Shown: in pieces, positions 37,501 to 50,049 of the stretch
How the letters are laid out: each line of letters begins with the position of its first letter
Numbering within the stretch: the stretch's first letter is position 1
NCBI GenBank assembly: GCA_020226215.1
Contig: CM035234.1
Span: 49,293,275-49,357,274 of the forward strand
Direction of reading: 5' to 3'
Source of the DNA: Sindora glabra
Lineage: Eukaryota > Streptophyta > Magnoliopsida > Fabales > Fabaceae
DNA: 64,000 nt
Notes under the pieces: model-generated
Told to the model about the DNA's origin: nothing
Databases searched by the model: none
What the model saw: the letters and a program-made list of their open reading frames with translations, nothing else
Translations under genes and position numbers: made by a program

Positions 37501-40500
37501 AATTTGACACTTGCATATAGTTACAGCTGTTCAGCTGTTGATAGCGAAAATTGAAAGTTGTGGGTGTAAATGCAACCAACTCAAATTTGGAGCAGGTAAT
37601 TTGCGTTTTTGCCTTTATTAATATCTCAAACATACCCCCATTACACAATTTTTTTGGGCCTAGAAATGTGGACAGTGTCACAGTACATTCGCCCACCTTA
37701 CCTAGTGCATCAAATTTTTATTTTATGGAGACAATGGGGCAGCTAGGATTGATGTATCCAACCACTGAGCGTCAGGTTAAAAAGGTGCTAAGACCATGTT
37801 AAGAACCAATTGAACCCAACAGAAGGATCAGAATTAGTTTAACATCTCAAACAATAATATCTGATAACTGTTTGCACTTTCAAGTTTCATATGTTTCAGT
37901 GGTAACCATTATCATTTCATAAATTAGATGGATTTATTATAGGAAAATAAGCATAAAATGCATTCAACAACTCCAGTGTACTGAACATTTTTCAACTTTT
38001 TTGCTACTAATTCTTGTTAGTATTAACCACTTATTATGCCAAAAACATTAATTTGCCTTCAGTGCCAAAGTTAGGTTTTGAATGGGGCCCTGAGTGTCCC
38101 ATTTGTTTCGTTATAACCTAGGCATACACATGAACATAGACATGGACACGGCCTTTCTTTTGTTGGATAAACTAAGCATGCACATTAACACCGATATAGA
38201 CATGGCACAGGACACAGTGAGGGAGGCACCATAATAGAAAAAAAAAGGAAACCAAATTGTATTATAAACATGCATATGATCTCTCTAGATGGGACAGGTC
38301 TCAATATTTGATAATGCAGAGAGATTGGCAGGCTCTTCTCAGTTGAAGTGCCTTTTCCTATATGTTCTACCCTTTGTTTTTAATGTTTCTTCTCTTTTTC
38401 TTTTATTTATTCTCTTAGAAGGATACCTAAAGCTCAGGTTCATAGCTCAGATAACCTACAGATGAGGGGTTAATTATAGTCAGCTCGAGATATCTAAAAA
38501 GTGAATGCATTCCTACATGCTTATATACTGTGGGGGTTCTGCTTCTACCTCCCTGACAACTTCAACATGTCACCAATCAACTAGCTACAATCACTCGCAA
38601 GTTGAGAATAGAAGATAGGTGCATTGAAAAAAAAAAAAAATGTAAGTCCCAAAAATTTTTGTGATAGAGACAAAAAGTAACACTCTTAAAGCTCATAGGC
38701 ACAGAAGAAAATGCATCCCTTGACGACTCAACTGCTTACAAACTTGCACCAAATGTTTTTCCATCAAATATTACAACTATTCCTTTTCAATACTTGAACT
38801 TTAAATAATGTGTTCCTTTTTCTCTATGAATTTGAGCACAATGCTCCTCAAAGAGTGATAGAAAAACCAGAATCATCAAGAAGTATATCAATATGAGGAG
38901 GCTGTACATTGTTTAATATAACCCAAGGCACTGTGTTTTACAGTACCAATCAACATCCAACTTCATTGAGGTTTAAGGTAAAACCTAATAGAAAATAACC
39001 AAATAAATCATGTCTGACAATCATATACCACATAACCTAGGAAGAATCACCAAAAATACCACATCAAGAAGGGTTACCTAAATTCCCACTGATGATAACC
39101 CAAACTCTCATGGACTTCTATAAAACTAGACTAATTCCTCAAAATCAAGCATTGCCAGTGCAATTTTGAATATGCATCAAAAAGAGAGGAGAGACAGAAG
39201 ACAGAATAGTCAAAATTACAATTTACACATCCACTAACTGAGCTTGTGCAGATGGTTACTAACTTCAAATTCCAAAGAAATAAATCTTCACTTCAAAAGC
39301 CCAAACCAAAATTCCAGTACTTACTTGGGTCAGGGACACAGTTAGGAAATTAGTAGGGCCCCATTTGGCACACCATGTAAGACCTGATAGTATAGGATAG
39401 ACTATACAATTGGAGCATATACAATGTTTGGGAATTTCAAATGTATTGTACAACTTATTCAAAAGTCTCCTCTTACACGTCTAGTTGCGTACAAGACTAT
39501 CCACTCCCTGCGGGAGAGGATAAGGGCCAATAGAATAGTGTTAAGATAAATGCTAAATTGTTAAAATTAAAAACTCTTCTATGTCCTTATCCCCTTCATT
39601 CATTAGAAAAAATAATTCCTCTCATTTATAAAAAAAAAAAATTCTCTTTTTATCTCTCTCATGTATGTAAAGGTATTTTTATCATATTATTTAATTTTTA
39701 AACCTGTATATTCTTATACAACATGACAACAAACACAAGCATAACTTTATAAAAATCTTCATCTTATACCGTTACATATCAAACATAATATAGTTTACTA
39801 CCTTATCCCATACAATATTATATTATACTATACTATCCAGCCGTCCTTCCATTATACTATATCGGGTGCCAAACAGGCCTGATTCTGTCCAACAAAATTG
39901 CCCATAAATTCTAAAGCACTACCATCGTGTTATAAGGTCAAAGCAAGATGTCCAAAAAGCCACTAGAAGCCAAAATTCCAAAGCCAGAAATTCAAGTTCA
40001 GCTCCCCCTCCCCCCAAAAATACCCTCCCCACCTTTTCAAAATACTGCTAAATTTAGTTCATTTGGGAGGAAGATTAACATGCCAGTATCTAAAGAAAGA
40101 TAATTCTCTTAGATAATGCAGAGAGTTACCTGATCATTTGGAACAACAGATTCCATTTGCCAACCATGATCATATTCCGAGCCCTGTAGTAATACTTGTT
40201 AAGCAATTTAAACACATACCAAAAATAGATAGAAACTATCCATATGTCTCCTAGGTAAGCAAACCTTAAATTTACATGGAAATACATATTGATGATTACC
40301 AGATTCTTAGTCTTCTTCTTCTTTTTACTTTTAACAGATGTTTCTGCACAGTCATATGGTAACTGCTTTTCAAAGTCTCTAACTGACTCGACCTCCAAAC
40401 TTTTCTGAGCCTGTGATCCACCATGTAGAGTACTCTGATCATCCTGAAAGGAATTAGTATCTCCACTCGAGGCATCTGTCTTAGCTTGAGCCTGCACCAT

Positions 40501-43500
40501 CTCATTAACTCCAGGCGTGAAAGGACTAACAACCCTTTGCCTAGAAGATGTACGCATACGTTTTGTTATTGGCACAACATTTAAAGTAGAAGGCCTTTTT
40601 CCAAGTAGCATGGATGGCTGAGTTCTACTTGCATAATGTCCATAAGGATAATCAGCCCCAACTTGAACAGGCCTTGGATTATAGGACCTTATCATGTCTT
40701 TATGTTTCTTTTGCAAAGATTTTGAAGATCTAATACCATCATCGACACCAGGCAAGTAATAAGTGCTTGTTTCTGCCTCATCCTCATCGTATAAATTCTC
40801 ATCAGACCCAAACTCTACATTTTGATGATAAAATGAGAATTGTAACAAGTGACTGATTAACAATGCACTCGCAAATTAAATAATACATCAGTCCCAAATT
40901 ACCTGTGGCAGTATCACACATGGACGTCTCAACCTCCTCTTGCATACTATTCCCAATTTTCTGGAATTTTTTAAGCTATCAGTATTAACCACCACAATGA
41001 AAAATGAACAATATTTAGAGCTAATAACACAAAGCATGAGAGGAAAAAAAAGACAACTCAGCCACACAAACATTTCTTGGCACTAATATATTAGCCAATA
41101 AAACTAAAATGCCACCCAGGTGTGATGCATATATATTAATGTCATTTTCTTTTGTCATTAAGCCACCATACTATCCAGGAAAAAAAGAATGTATTACATA
41201 GACATATGTGGTCATTAAGTTACCTCAAACTGTTGGAAATTAGATTCAACAGATTTTCTGTATGAATCCATTGCATTAGAAGGAATTGTATAGAAAAGAA
41301 TCTCCTGCCAATTCAAATAAAAAGTGAAGTAAGTCATTTGCTCCCATCCATGGTGATGAATAATCGCAAAAATCATCTGTTAACTCATACAACAAAGAAA
41401 AGATAAGTAAGGACATCTAGCATAATTTAAAATGACAAGTATGATGGATTAACATGTTTGTGCAAAAGAAATGTCACATTAACAGGGAAGCCAGTAATAT
41501 CACATTAAAATGCTAAATGAATGCTTATTAGGTAAACTGGCCAATACCTCTGTAAGATGATCATCCCATGACATGTCTACAGTGCTCGTCTCATACATCC
41601 TATCAGGTGTTGTGGGTACTTCTGCTTGAGAGCAAATCCCAAGAGACCTATTATTCTGCAAAAACCTCAAAGCATATGCCTTCACTCTGATTGCCATAAT
41701 TTTTCTGGGATGCCGTCCCTCCACATCTTTGCTTGTCTCCTGTTCCAACTCAATTAGATTATAGCATCAGAAACAATAGCCCATAATGCAAAATATGGGT
41801 TTAGAATGGAAATCGTGAAACAAAACTAGTGTCTCAGATCTCCCAAATCATAACTTCAACAGATATCAAATTCAAATTACATACTATAGCTATGAACCTC
41901 AGAAATATCCAAATAGTGTAGAACAAAGGTGGGCCTCCCACAGACAAGTGTATCAACATAAAATTAGAATAATACTGAAAAATAAGCAGACATATAACAA
42001 GAATTAGATCTAAAAATAATTCCAGTCAATATACTAGTCACAGATATTGAACCGCTCAAGACATTTTCACCTTTCATGTTAGACTCATTGTAAAAATTAA
42101 TTTTAATGTAATGCACTCTACATAAATAATAGGAAGGATTTAAATACTATCAGTGTTAAAAAATTAAACTTGAATTGAACCCCATGACGCTATGTATTAA
42201 CTACACAGTTAAAAATCTTTTCCTGGCAATAAGCTTTCGGAATGACTCTAACTACCTCAGTGATGTGGCACTTTGCTATTTAAAAATGGGGTACAACTTT
42301 TTACAATGATCATAGGTAAACTCCAGGAATGCCTAATTTCATTTCACTACGCATAAACCTCTCATTACAAGAAGCATATCATCAAATCAACTCCTTCAAA
42401 TTTACATGGTTACAAACTCCATCAATAAAAACCAACACACAAAATTAGGGGAAAATATCAAAGTGAAATCCTATCACTATTGATCAAATTAGTGGTCCAT
42501 GAAGAAGATCAAATAGTTTTTTCAGAGACAGATCAAATTACTCAAATGAATTACCAGCTTTATATAAGAATTTCTTCTCTCATCCCTAGAAGCTTCATCA
42601 ACTTCCACAGATTCAACCAGATTAAGGCCAGATTCATTACTGTCTAGAAGAAGCTCAACTGAATGCCAAAACTGCATGACAGCCTTCGCCATGGTGTGGG
42701 CCAAAACTTTTATCCTGCAATTTTGGTGCTTCTGTTCCAATCTTTGCCATGAAGCAAAGGCAGCCCTATGACACAATTGTGCGGCAGCAGTAATCTTCCA
42801 AAGACGCTCCTAATAAACAAGTTCAAGAGAAAAAAGACACTGTAATAACAACCCGATATCAAATACATCATAAAAGGAAGAAGTATATCTTGTTCACAGT
42901 TGAGAAAACATCTGATACAGCATCATAGGGAGAAGAAGAATCACAAGTATGTCTAGAAAGTAAAACCTGTGCAAAATCATTTGCCAACCATGCCATCTCC
43001 TCAAGAACAAAATCCCAGTGAGATCTGCATTGGGTCTGCGTAGACACATTGTGAATAGATAACTCAGCAATCCTCTTCTGCTTGGCCTGTATAGAATTCG
43101 ATGTCAGAACTTCATAGTTTGCTGAACAAGAATACACTACAATATCCATAACATTGGCAAAAATATATGACACTAATCACTGGAAATCGAAACAAAAAGA
43201 GAGAACCTCTATAATCCGAGCCTCTTCCAAGATGGAATCTTCATGGGCCTTGTTTGACAATGCAACATGAGGACTGCATCGTGGTGGACAGTCAGAAGCA
43301 GCAGTAGTAGTAATCTTTTCAGCCTGAGCAGTCTTGGGATGTTCTGACACATTGGCAGGGCCCTGAGGCCTTATAGAACAATTTTTCTTGTTAGAGCTTG
43401 AATGATCCACCAAAATATCACTTTCTTTACCATTTTTGCATACAGTATGATCATTCTGGTTTTCTTTACCATTTTTGGAGACAGTATGATCATTCTGGTG

Positions 43501-45959
43501 CACTCCACTGATATTGGAAGAACCATCCCCCTCATTTAGCATGGAAGCACTGCTAAAATGTATATCTTTCGCAGCTTTGACAACAGCACAACCAATAGCA
43601 TCATGTTCCTCATTAACATTAGCACTATTTTCACCCACATTGATCTTATTCCTTTCTTCTAGAACTTCACAGCTAGTTAAGTTTAGTTTCTTCTCATTTT
43701 CAGATGTTTGTTCTATAGCACATCCGTTGGCATCAATGTTCTTTGCATTAGTACACAAATCAATATTATTATTTACATCTCTACCTAGGCCAGGTTGTGT
43801 GGTGGAGGACTGTGAATCAAAATTCTTCATGCCTAATGCAGCATTTCCATTTTGGCCTTCGTTTGGAAAGCCTTCCCTATTTACATTTTTGTAACCAAAT
43901 CCATTCTGCTGGCCAGAGCAAGTTTCTTTTATTGTCTCTGTAGCAGCTGCAGAAGGAAGCTGTTCAGGATCGCTCAAATCTAGTGACTCCCTTTCTTCTA
44001 CTTCATTAACTTCCCTAGAAGGCAAGGCAAGAGGGTTTTCTACAGAGTCATTGTGAGAAGGCAGCAAATGGTGATCTGCCTTCGAGTTTCTAATAATGTT
44101 AGCATGCAACTTATCATCAGGAACGCTACTGTCACCAGCTGTTTGAGGAGCTCTGACACCATCTAATTTATCGTCCGCTGTGGTAGTTAGGTCTTTAGCA
44201 ACCATATCACCATTAACACTTGCAGGATTAGGCTTAGAAAGAGAAGGCAACTTATGGTCCCTTTGTTTTTCAGAAGACAATTGTTTTTCAGACAACAATC
44301 CCTTCCCATCCCTAGAAAGCCCCCGAGGACCATGATTTGGTCTTGACCTATTCCTCCGAGCATATGGGCGAACAATAGCAGAATCTTCGGACTCCTTAGC
44401 ATTTTGACCAGCATCAATATGGGAAGACTGCACTGGCAGAGTTATATTATTTCTTCTATTTAAGTGTAGAGATCTCCGTTCACCTTTAGGTACCTCATTC
44501 TCGCCATCAAAAAGTAAAAGATTATCAGCAGTGTTAGGTTCACTGGTAGAAGGAGCCCCAGGTCTAGCACTGCTGTCGACAGAGTCACCATGAGGGGAGG
44601 CAGTCAAGGCAAAACTACCTTTTGCTTCACTGGGGTAACAAATGGAGAGATGCAATGGAGCATAATTAAAGTATACAGGAGATTCATAAACAAGTAGCAC
44701 ATACTGACAAGAAAGAGATGGGGGCCACTAACAAAGAAAAGGTCCAACCTGGTTACAAGCTGTTCATGATGTTGATCAGTGAGCGAAGTAGACTGGACAC
44801 TAATAGAAGCCGCATTCCCAAACTTGAAGTCCAAAGGATTCCCGCCCTACACTTGCAAAGCACAAGAAGTAAACAATCATTGCATTGAATTTTTGGGAAT
44901 ATTTCAGAGGCAAAAGGTCTAGGGTATTTTGGTTTCTATTTTAGAAATTAGCTTTTAGTTTTCCTGTTTTTATATATAGAATTTAAACAGTTGTTTTTAG
45001 AACCAAAGAAAACGAAAACAACTTTGAAATGTTTTCTTAACTTTTGTTTTTGTTTTCAGAATGAGAACTATGGCTTCCTTTCTTCTTCCTTCCCACATCA
45101 TCCCTTCTTTTGCCTCATTCATTCTCCATATCTGCTCCTTCTTGCTCCTTTTCCCTTCCTCCATTTCAGTCCCTTCTTCCTCCTCGCACATCTTCCAAGC
45201 TAGTGTGCAGGTGCTCTCTCTCTCTCACTCTCTATGTATATATATATGTGTTTGTGTGTGTATCTATATAAATACAAATACACATGGGCTTGGATGTATA
45301 CACACATGTAACTATATACAACTATACACAGAAGGTAAGAGAAACCCTTAACAAGGACACATCCCAAAACTCCTTTTTCTTTAATAATTTGAATGAAAAG
45401 CAAAAAAAGATCATTGGAAGCCAATAAACATTGCCGTATCCTCTGCTGAAGTATGAAATAGATTGGAGAAGAACAGCCTCAACATGGATTCATCAAACAA
45501 AATTTTTTCTTTTTGCCTTTCAAAACTGTCAGGAAAATACTGGAATCCAAACAACGATTTCTGTTCTTAAAATTTTGAAAGCTGTCTCAATTTGTAATTA
45601 AAACTGTAAAGAAATTGAAATCTCAGAACACGAACAAACAGATTCCAAAGTTTCCACACCTTTTCCAGAAATTCTAGCTCCCTTCTTCTTTCCTCACGAA
45701 CATCATACTCCTGTCTGTTACCAACATGCAATCAGTTCTACTCTGAGCATTGGACTATTTATCAGTGAAAAAGATTCAGACATATAATGCTAGTATAAAA
45801 TGATCCTGCACATCACCTTAGCTCTGCCTGAGCCTTCTCAATTGCTGCTCTTCGCGGAGAGGTTTTCAAGCCTACACCAACTCCGCCGTCAACAAATCCT
45901 CCCATGGAATCAACCTCAGCATTTACAAAGAGAGCAGATCCTGAGTTAAATCCATGCAT
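28586..45959 (-). CDS. EAF1: Chromatin modification-related protein EAF1 (NuA4 acetyltransferase subunit), 21 coding exons
   Basis: EAF1 is the nuclear scaffold of the NuA4 histone H4/H2A acetyltransferase complex. Coding exons, in transcript order: 45959-45817, 45714-45660, 44846-44749, 44629-43207, 43086-42967, 42809-42555, 41739-41548, 41304-41224, 40960-40903, 40814-40300, 40183-40130, 35504-35447, 35366-35170, 35093-35040, 34939-34859, 33602-33465, 33345-33229, 31423-31323, 31154-30945, 30848-30470, 30241-28586. All introns are GT-AG and the frame is continuous, giving 5985 bp and about 1994 aa; from memory the Arabidopsis EAF1 proteins are close to 1940-1960 aa. The N-terminus shows the plant-EAF1 signatures TSPRRAAIEKAQAELRQEYD and REERRRELEFLEKGGNPLDF. 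An HSA domain lies at about 575-670 (RSHWDFVLEEMAWLANDFAQ), a basic KSKKKKKTK nuclear-signal-like run at about 970-980, and a SANT/Myb domain at about 1092-1148 (SSWSLFEDQALVVLVHDMGP, then KECKERHKIL). The C-terminal 550 residues are rich in Gln, Ser and Pro. No disabling change was seen, so the gene looks functional. Confidence 0.95.
29905..29975 (-). repeat. CAG/CAA repeat coding polyglutamine in EAF1
   Basis: Within the last EAF1 exon, mixed CAG/CAA codons encode glutamine runs around RYLQQQQQQQF. Mixed codons suggest a stable tract under protein-level constraint rather than a pure expanding microsatellite. Confidence 0.85.
31218..31230. repeat. 13-bp G homopolymer in an EAF1 intron
   Basis: A run of G between the exons ending at 31323 and starting at 31154. 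The length is uncertain because of sequencing error. Confidence 0.9.
36040..36540 (-). mobile_element. 3' fragment of an L1-type LINE in an EAF1 intron
   Basis: Read on the - strand from about 36540 downward, broken frames give the C-terminal zf-RVT region of plant LINE reverse transcriptases. The order is KVNANDVF, CLLCSKSSETDIHFLLHC (the Cys-x2-Cys ... His-x4-His-Cys zinc-binding motif), then a SLWLILRDKFNRFAKEL-like tail and LLHLLAFLFLFEDLLF. Stops interrupt it and the RT core and endonuclease are absent, as expected for a 5'-truncated old insertion. It has the same orientation as EAF1. Confidence 0.75.
37075..37617. mobile_element. MULE-type MITE with about 90-bp terminal inverted repeats
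   Basis: The left end (37075 onward) and the reverse complement of the right end (from 37617) share an extended match centred on ACACCCACAACTTTTAATTT against ACACCCACAACTTTCAATTT, with weaker similarity on both sides for about 90 bp. The flanks TTTTATTAC (about 37062-37070) and CTTTATTAA (about 37615-37623) may be a 9-bp target duplication, which with the long inverted repeats suggests a Mutator-like element. It lies in the largest EAF1 intron and carries no transposase, only short GAA and CAG triplet runs. Confidence 0.7.
39354..39885. mobile_element. hAT-like MITE in the largest EAF1 intron
   Basis: The left end AGGGCCCCATTTGGCACACC mirrors the reverse complement of the right end, CAGGCCTGTTTGGCACCCGA. 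The interior is AT-rich, with words such as ATACAAT and TATACTAT recurring, and non-coding. Short GGCC/TTTGGCA termini of this kind are common in plant hAT-derived MITEs. A target-site duplication was not clear, so the superfamily is tentative. Confidence 0.6.
43422..43499 (-). repeat. 39-bp in-frame tandem repeat in EAF1 exon 4
   Basis: Two adjacent 39-bp units encode near-identical 13-residue blocks, NDHTVSKNGKENQ followed by NDHTVCKNGKES, in the low-complexity linker before the HSA domain. They differ by a few bases, so the duplication is not brand new. Confidence 0.92.
45213..45271. repeat. CT-rich and GT/AT microsatellite cluster in an EAF1 intron
   Basis: A CT run (CTCTCTCTCTCTCACTCTCT) is followed by alternating TATATATATGTGTTTGTGTG, inside the intron between coding exons 2 and 3. 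Confidence 0.85.
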
Positions 45960-45964
45960 TCCAA

Positions 45965-47673
45965 CTGTAAAGACCACATTCAACTCCCATCTATTAAATA
46001 ATCTGCCAAAGATGCAAGAAGGTAAAAACAAATTACATCCAACCCAATCACATATCAAATCATACAGCTGTGTACAATCTGATATAGTATTAAAACAACA
46101 GAAATATTTCCACTTTAGTGGTTCAGACAAACATTAAAATATAAACATATGGTGTGCTGCACATTCTGGGAATGAGTACCACATACTGCATTACAGTAAG
46201 GAATAGAATACTAATTATACATTTGGCAGCAATTCAAAGTAATCACCAAAAGGTATGGGGTCTTCCACCTAAACAGAAATAATTTCATCTTAAGTCATTA
46301 AAGAGGTGTGGGGAAGAAATCCTTATCATTATATAACATAAACATGGTAATTGAGTTGGCAATATCACCAAAACAATATATACAACCCTAAGTCTTATAT
46401 TATAGCTTGCCTAGAAGAATGACTTGGGTCCAGTACATCTGCTCTCTCAATATGTATAATTTATTAATCATTTTGGTGTTTCCCTCCCCTTTACAAGTGA
46501 GTTCTAAAACTCCTTTTCACAATTCAGAAGGGCATCCACTTTCACTCAAGGAATGGCTAAGAAATACTCCAGTAAACCAAGCAGATATTACATCAAGACA
46601 AGAAGTAAAGAAACAAAGATTGATCTCAATCATTCACTAAACAATACAAGATATCAAGAAACATATATTGTTCTCAGCCATTAACAATGAACATTAAACA
46701 TGAAGCCACTGTCCTTTATTTTGATTTGCAAAGGGATTGGAAATCTTCTTCAGAAATTTGATAGAGTGGTTTCTTGGTTTTATTTTTATGTAACTTATAA
46801 TCCATTTAGTTTTCAAATTGTTGAGTGTTGCTCGCCCTGTTTCCATGTACTCCTTTTCCTTCTTTTAATAATGTTTTCTTTTCCAATAAAAAAAAATAAT
46901 TTGATAGTACCCCTCATCTTCTCATCCAATCTTTAAAAATTATTCAATATATATTATAGTCATATTCTGTATACTACTACTAATTAGCTTCCACAAACAT
47001 AATTCATTTCATCATACAGCAGACTATATCATTCATTTAAAATTTAAAATCTAGAGTAAAGGCAATCCTACAGACTAGAAACTGAAAATAGTCTGCAACT
47101 TCAATTCAAGGGAGCACTCTCGTTTAAACTGTCAGAACAAAAAGGGTAATGATGCTTAAACTGTAAGGTTCAATTACACCCAGCAATAACTTATGAAAAT
47201 AGTAGCTAGTACTTTTTTCCTCCCTAAAATACTAGTTGCTCTTACCTTAAACACTAGTCAGCATGCTTATCTTTACGTAGGTTGGGCAGCTATTGCATGT
47301 ATAAAGGTTGCCGCCAATGATAACCTTAAAAATTTAAAACTGGCATCAAGAACCAAGCATCAATGCTTCAAATTACTATCTTACGTTTAGAAAAATACGT
47401 TTTATATTGTTTCTCAATATGGACAGACAAATTTCCAGTACTTAGTAACATATAATATCACACCACCGTACACGATTCTGTGATACACCCGGACAGCATT
47501 TCCACACAATGCGTAAGTCAGTCTCGACAGAAAATAATTGAGAACAATATGCCCCAACAAATTAGAACCGTAATGTCGCCCAACGCTCACGAATTCCCCA
47601 ATTTGTAGGATTCTAGGGTTTCCACGACCAACCCTAAGTGCCAGAGAAATAACAATTAAGATGAGAAAAACAC
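45965..47673 (-). other. Intron in the EAF1 5' UTR
   Basis: The first coding exon is preceded by TTTACAG|TTGGA (acceptor, exon start 45964) five bases before the ATG. A good donor, ATATTCAG|GTGTTT, lies at 47674/47673. The resulting 1.7-kb leader intron has no coding content I can support. Leader introns are common in plant chromatin genes and often raise expression. Confidence 0.55.
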
Positions 47674-47766
47674 CTGAATATGCAAGACTCGTGAAATTGG
47701 AAGCTAGGGCACAGCTTGCGGCACCTTGAAGGTTTCCTTTCTTGAATATTCTCTCTCCTAGGGTTT
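47614..47766 (-). promoter_or_regulatory. Two telo-box motifs (AAACCCTA) near the EAF1 5' end
   Basis: AAACCCTA occurs on the - strand at 47614-47621 (just inside the leader intron) and at 47759-47766 (within the presumed 5' UTR exon). Telo-boxes near the start of plant genes are bound by Myb/TRB-type factors and are linked with expression in dividing cells. A role here is inferred from position only. Confidence 0.4.
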
Positions 47767-48060
47767 TGGTAATAGGGCAATTCTTTCAACGTTACGAGGA
47801 GGAATTTGCCCTAAAACACATCAATTGGAAGCAAATGTAAGCCATGAAAATGTTATTCAATGTTGCAGGTGAAATTTCAGCTCCCCAATTTGGTGTTTCT
47901 GTGAGCCGGTTTCGAGGATTTCCTTGTTTTCTCGCTCTATATCTGCGAGTTAGTATCGTTGTTCTTCGTTCCTGAAGAGGGGGACTATGCGACCTCTGCG
48001 AGTAGTGGGCTGGGCAAGAAGACGACGAAGAAGAGGGCTTAGAAATTGGACGTCCATTTG
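47674..48060 (-). other. EAF1 5' UTR exon (non-coding)
   Basis: The stretch has higher GC than its flanks, many CCCTA/GAGAA-type leader words and a strong donor at its downstream end (47674). The upstream limit is approximate; a weak TATA-like TATAATTA lies at about 48091-48098 on the - strand, which would place the start near 48060. There are short upstream ATGs on the - strand within this exon. Confidence 0.45.
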
Positions 48061-48099
48061 GGCTTTTTATTGTTCTTTTTAATCCCTTTTAATTATAAG

Positions 48100-50049
48100 G
48101 GGAAAAAAATGGTGCTTTGAATTATTATAGAGGAAAATAATATTAATATGTTTGGAATGTTTTATTTAAATTATTATTATATGATTTTAATGGCTAACTT
48201 TCATATTCAAAGTACACAAAAGTAACTTCAATTGGCACATTCATGATGTTACCTATTTGATTTGATATTTTGTTTAGCAAGATTACTTGCTTTTCATATG
48301 GAATAGTCTTGAGTTTAAATATATATATTTATATAAATAACTTTACATGAATTTATAGCAACATAGAATGCATGTGTAACACTATCACAGAGGATATCAT
48401 ATAACAGGAAGTTTGCTCCTTCCTTTTGTTGCGCTGGATTCTAATTTGGTGAGAAGTCACGAGAGGGAAAAAATTTTAATCCTATCCTCACACTAGGATT
48501 TTAGTGCTATATTTTTTTGTATTTTAACAAATCACTTATTTTGATCAGAGGTGAGTAATAATCTGGTTTGGTTGGTTTTTGGCTTTAATTAGCTCTAATT
48601 GTTTCTAACTAAATTATAATTAAATATTTTCATAGTTGACTATTTCATATTGTTGAATCATTTCTAATTAAAACGTTCAATTGGCTTAAAATTGTTTAAT
48701 TCAATTTTAACTTATACTTTCCAATTTCATTTTCCTTTTTTTTTCACAACAAATACATTATTTTACTTTACTAATTATATCATTTATGTAATGAACATAG
48801 TATTTTAAATCGATTAACTTGTAAGCATGTGTTTTCATATATGCTCAATTACATTTATGCAATAAACATATTATCACCACTCATTCACACTCACATGAAA
48901 GAGAGACTGAGAGAGAATGTATTTTGTCTATAAAGATTGAATCAAATAGTATACAGTGAGACTAAGTCAAACACGTTGTACTCTAAAAATTTGAAAAGGT
49001 CATTTTTGTTTTGGTCAATTACAATTTAAAATGGATGATAAATTATTTATCTATAATTAATCAATTATAACCAAAAATTAACATTTTTTTAAATTAAGTT
49101 ATTTAAAATTTTCAACTAACTTAAATTGACCATATGTGAAATAGCTCAGTCTATTTAAATTAGTTTGTATAATTTTTTACACTTCTAATTTTAACATCAT
49201 GGTTAAATAAATCATAAAATTAAGCAAATAATTTTTTCATTTGTTAAAAAAGAATAGGTACAAAATCTCAATACTATGATAGAATTAGAAAATTTTCCCA
49301 TAAGAAGATTATAATTTGGGTAAGATACTCTAATCTCATATAAAGTTGAATTTGAGTAAATAAGTTTCTTCTTTATTTCAAAAATTTATACATAAGTCCA
49401 CCCAATAAGATTCTATATAAAATATTCCATGTAAAATGGTTTTATGTTCTTAGTTTTAATTTTAGTTATATTAATGTTAAAAAATAAAAATGAAAAAAAA
49501 AACTAAACTGACAATCGATATTTCGTTTATTTCTTCCATACACGTCATCCTTATCCTTAAAGACTGAACTGCCCAAAATTATGGGGTAACTATATGAAGA
49601 ATTTTGACTTTAATTTTTTTTTGTTCATATGAGTTTTATGCCATTGTAATGACTATAAACTATGTTTAATTGATTTTTAGGTTAAGTGGTTTAATTGTCA
49701 TCTATGTATGATGTAAATTTTTAACATTATTTAGAAACAACAATGCTAACAACTTGCATGATTACTATATGAAAATGTTTTAATATAATTGATCATTTAA
49801 AATTAAGGAAATATAACCCTTATGACAAAACAATAATAACTAGAAAGTCATCCTACGAGGATTGAAGTCTACAATTAGATTTTATTAGCCATATACAAAA
49901 TGTGAGATTTTCTAGTCTAGGGTCTACATATACAATCTATGAAAATGACCCTTAGTTATCGAGTAAGAGGTATAAGGTCTAGTTAAATACTTGTGCCAAG
50001 CCTCGTAGTTCATTTGGCACAGTTCTAGCCCTATTAACAAAATATGAAG
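48100..50049. other. AT-rich intergenic DNA upstream of EAF1
   Basis: No gene recognised. It ends at the 3' LTR of the minus-strand gypsy element. Reading the + strand just left of 50050, I could not find the gag portion that would be expected if that element had simply inserted into the plus-strand gypsy element to its right. Confidence 0.4.

Noticed and set aside
43514..43894. 126-codon open frame on the + strand within EAF1 exon 4
   Set aside because: Antisense shadow of the EAF1 coding exon; no domain.
45061..45351. 96-codon frame with a hydrophobic start that resembles a signal peptide
   Set aside because: Lies inside an EAF1 intron and runs into CT and GT microsatellites; the hydrophobic character comes from pyrimidine-rich DNA.
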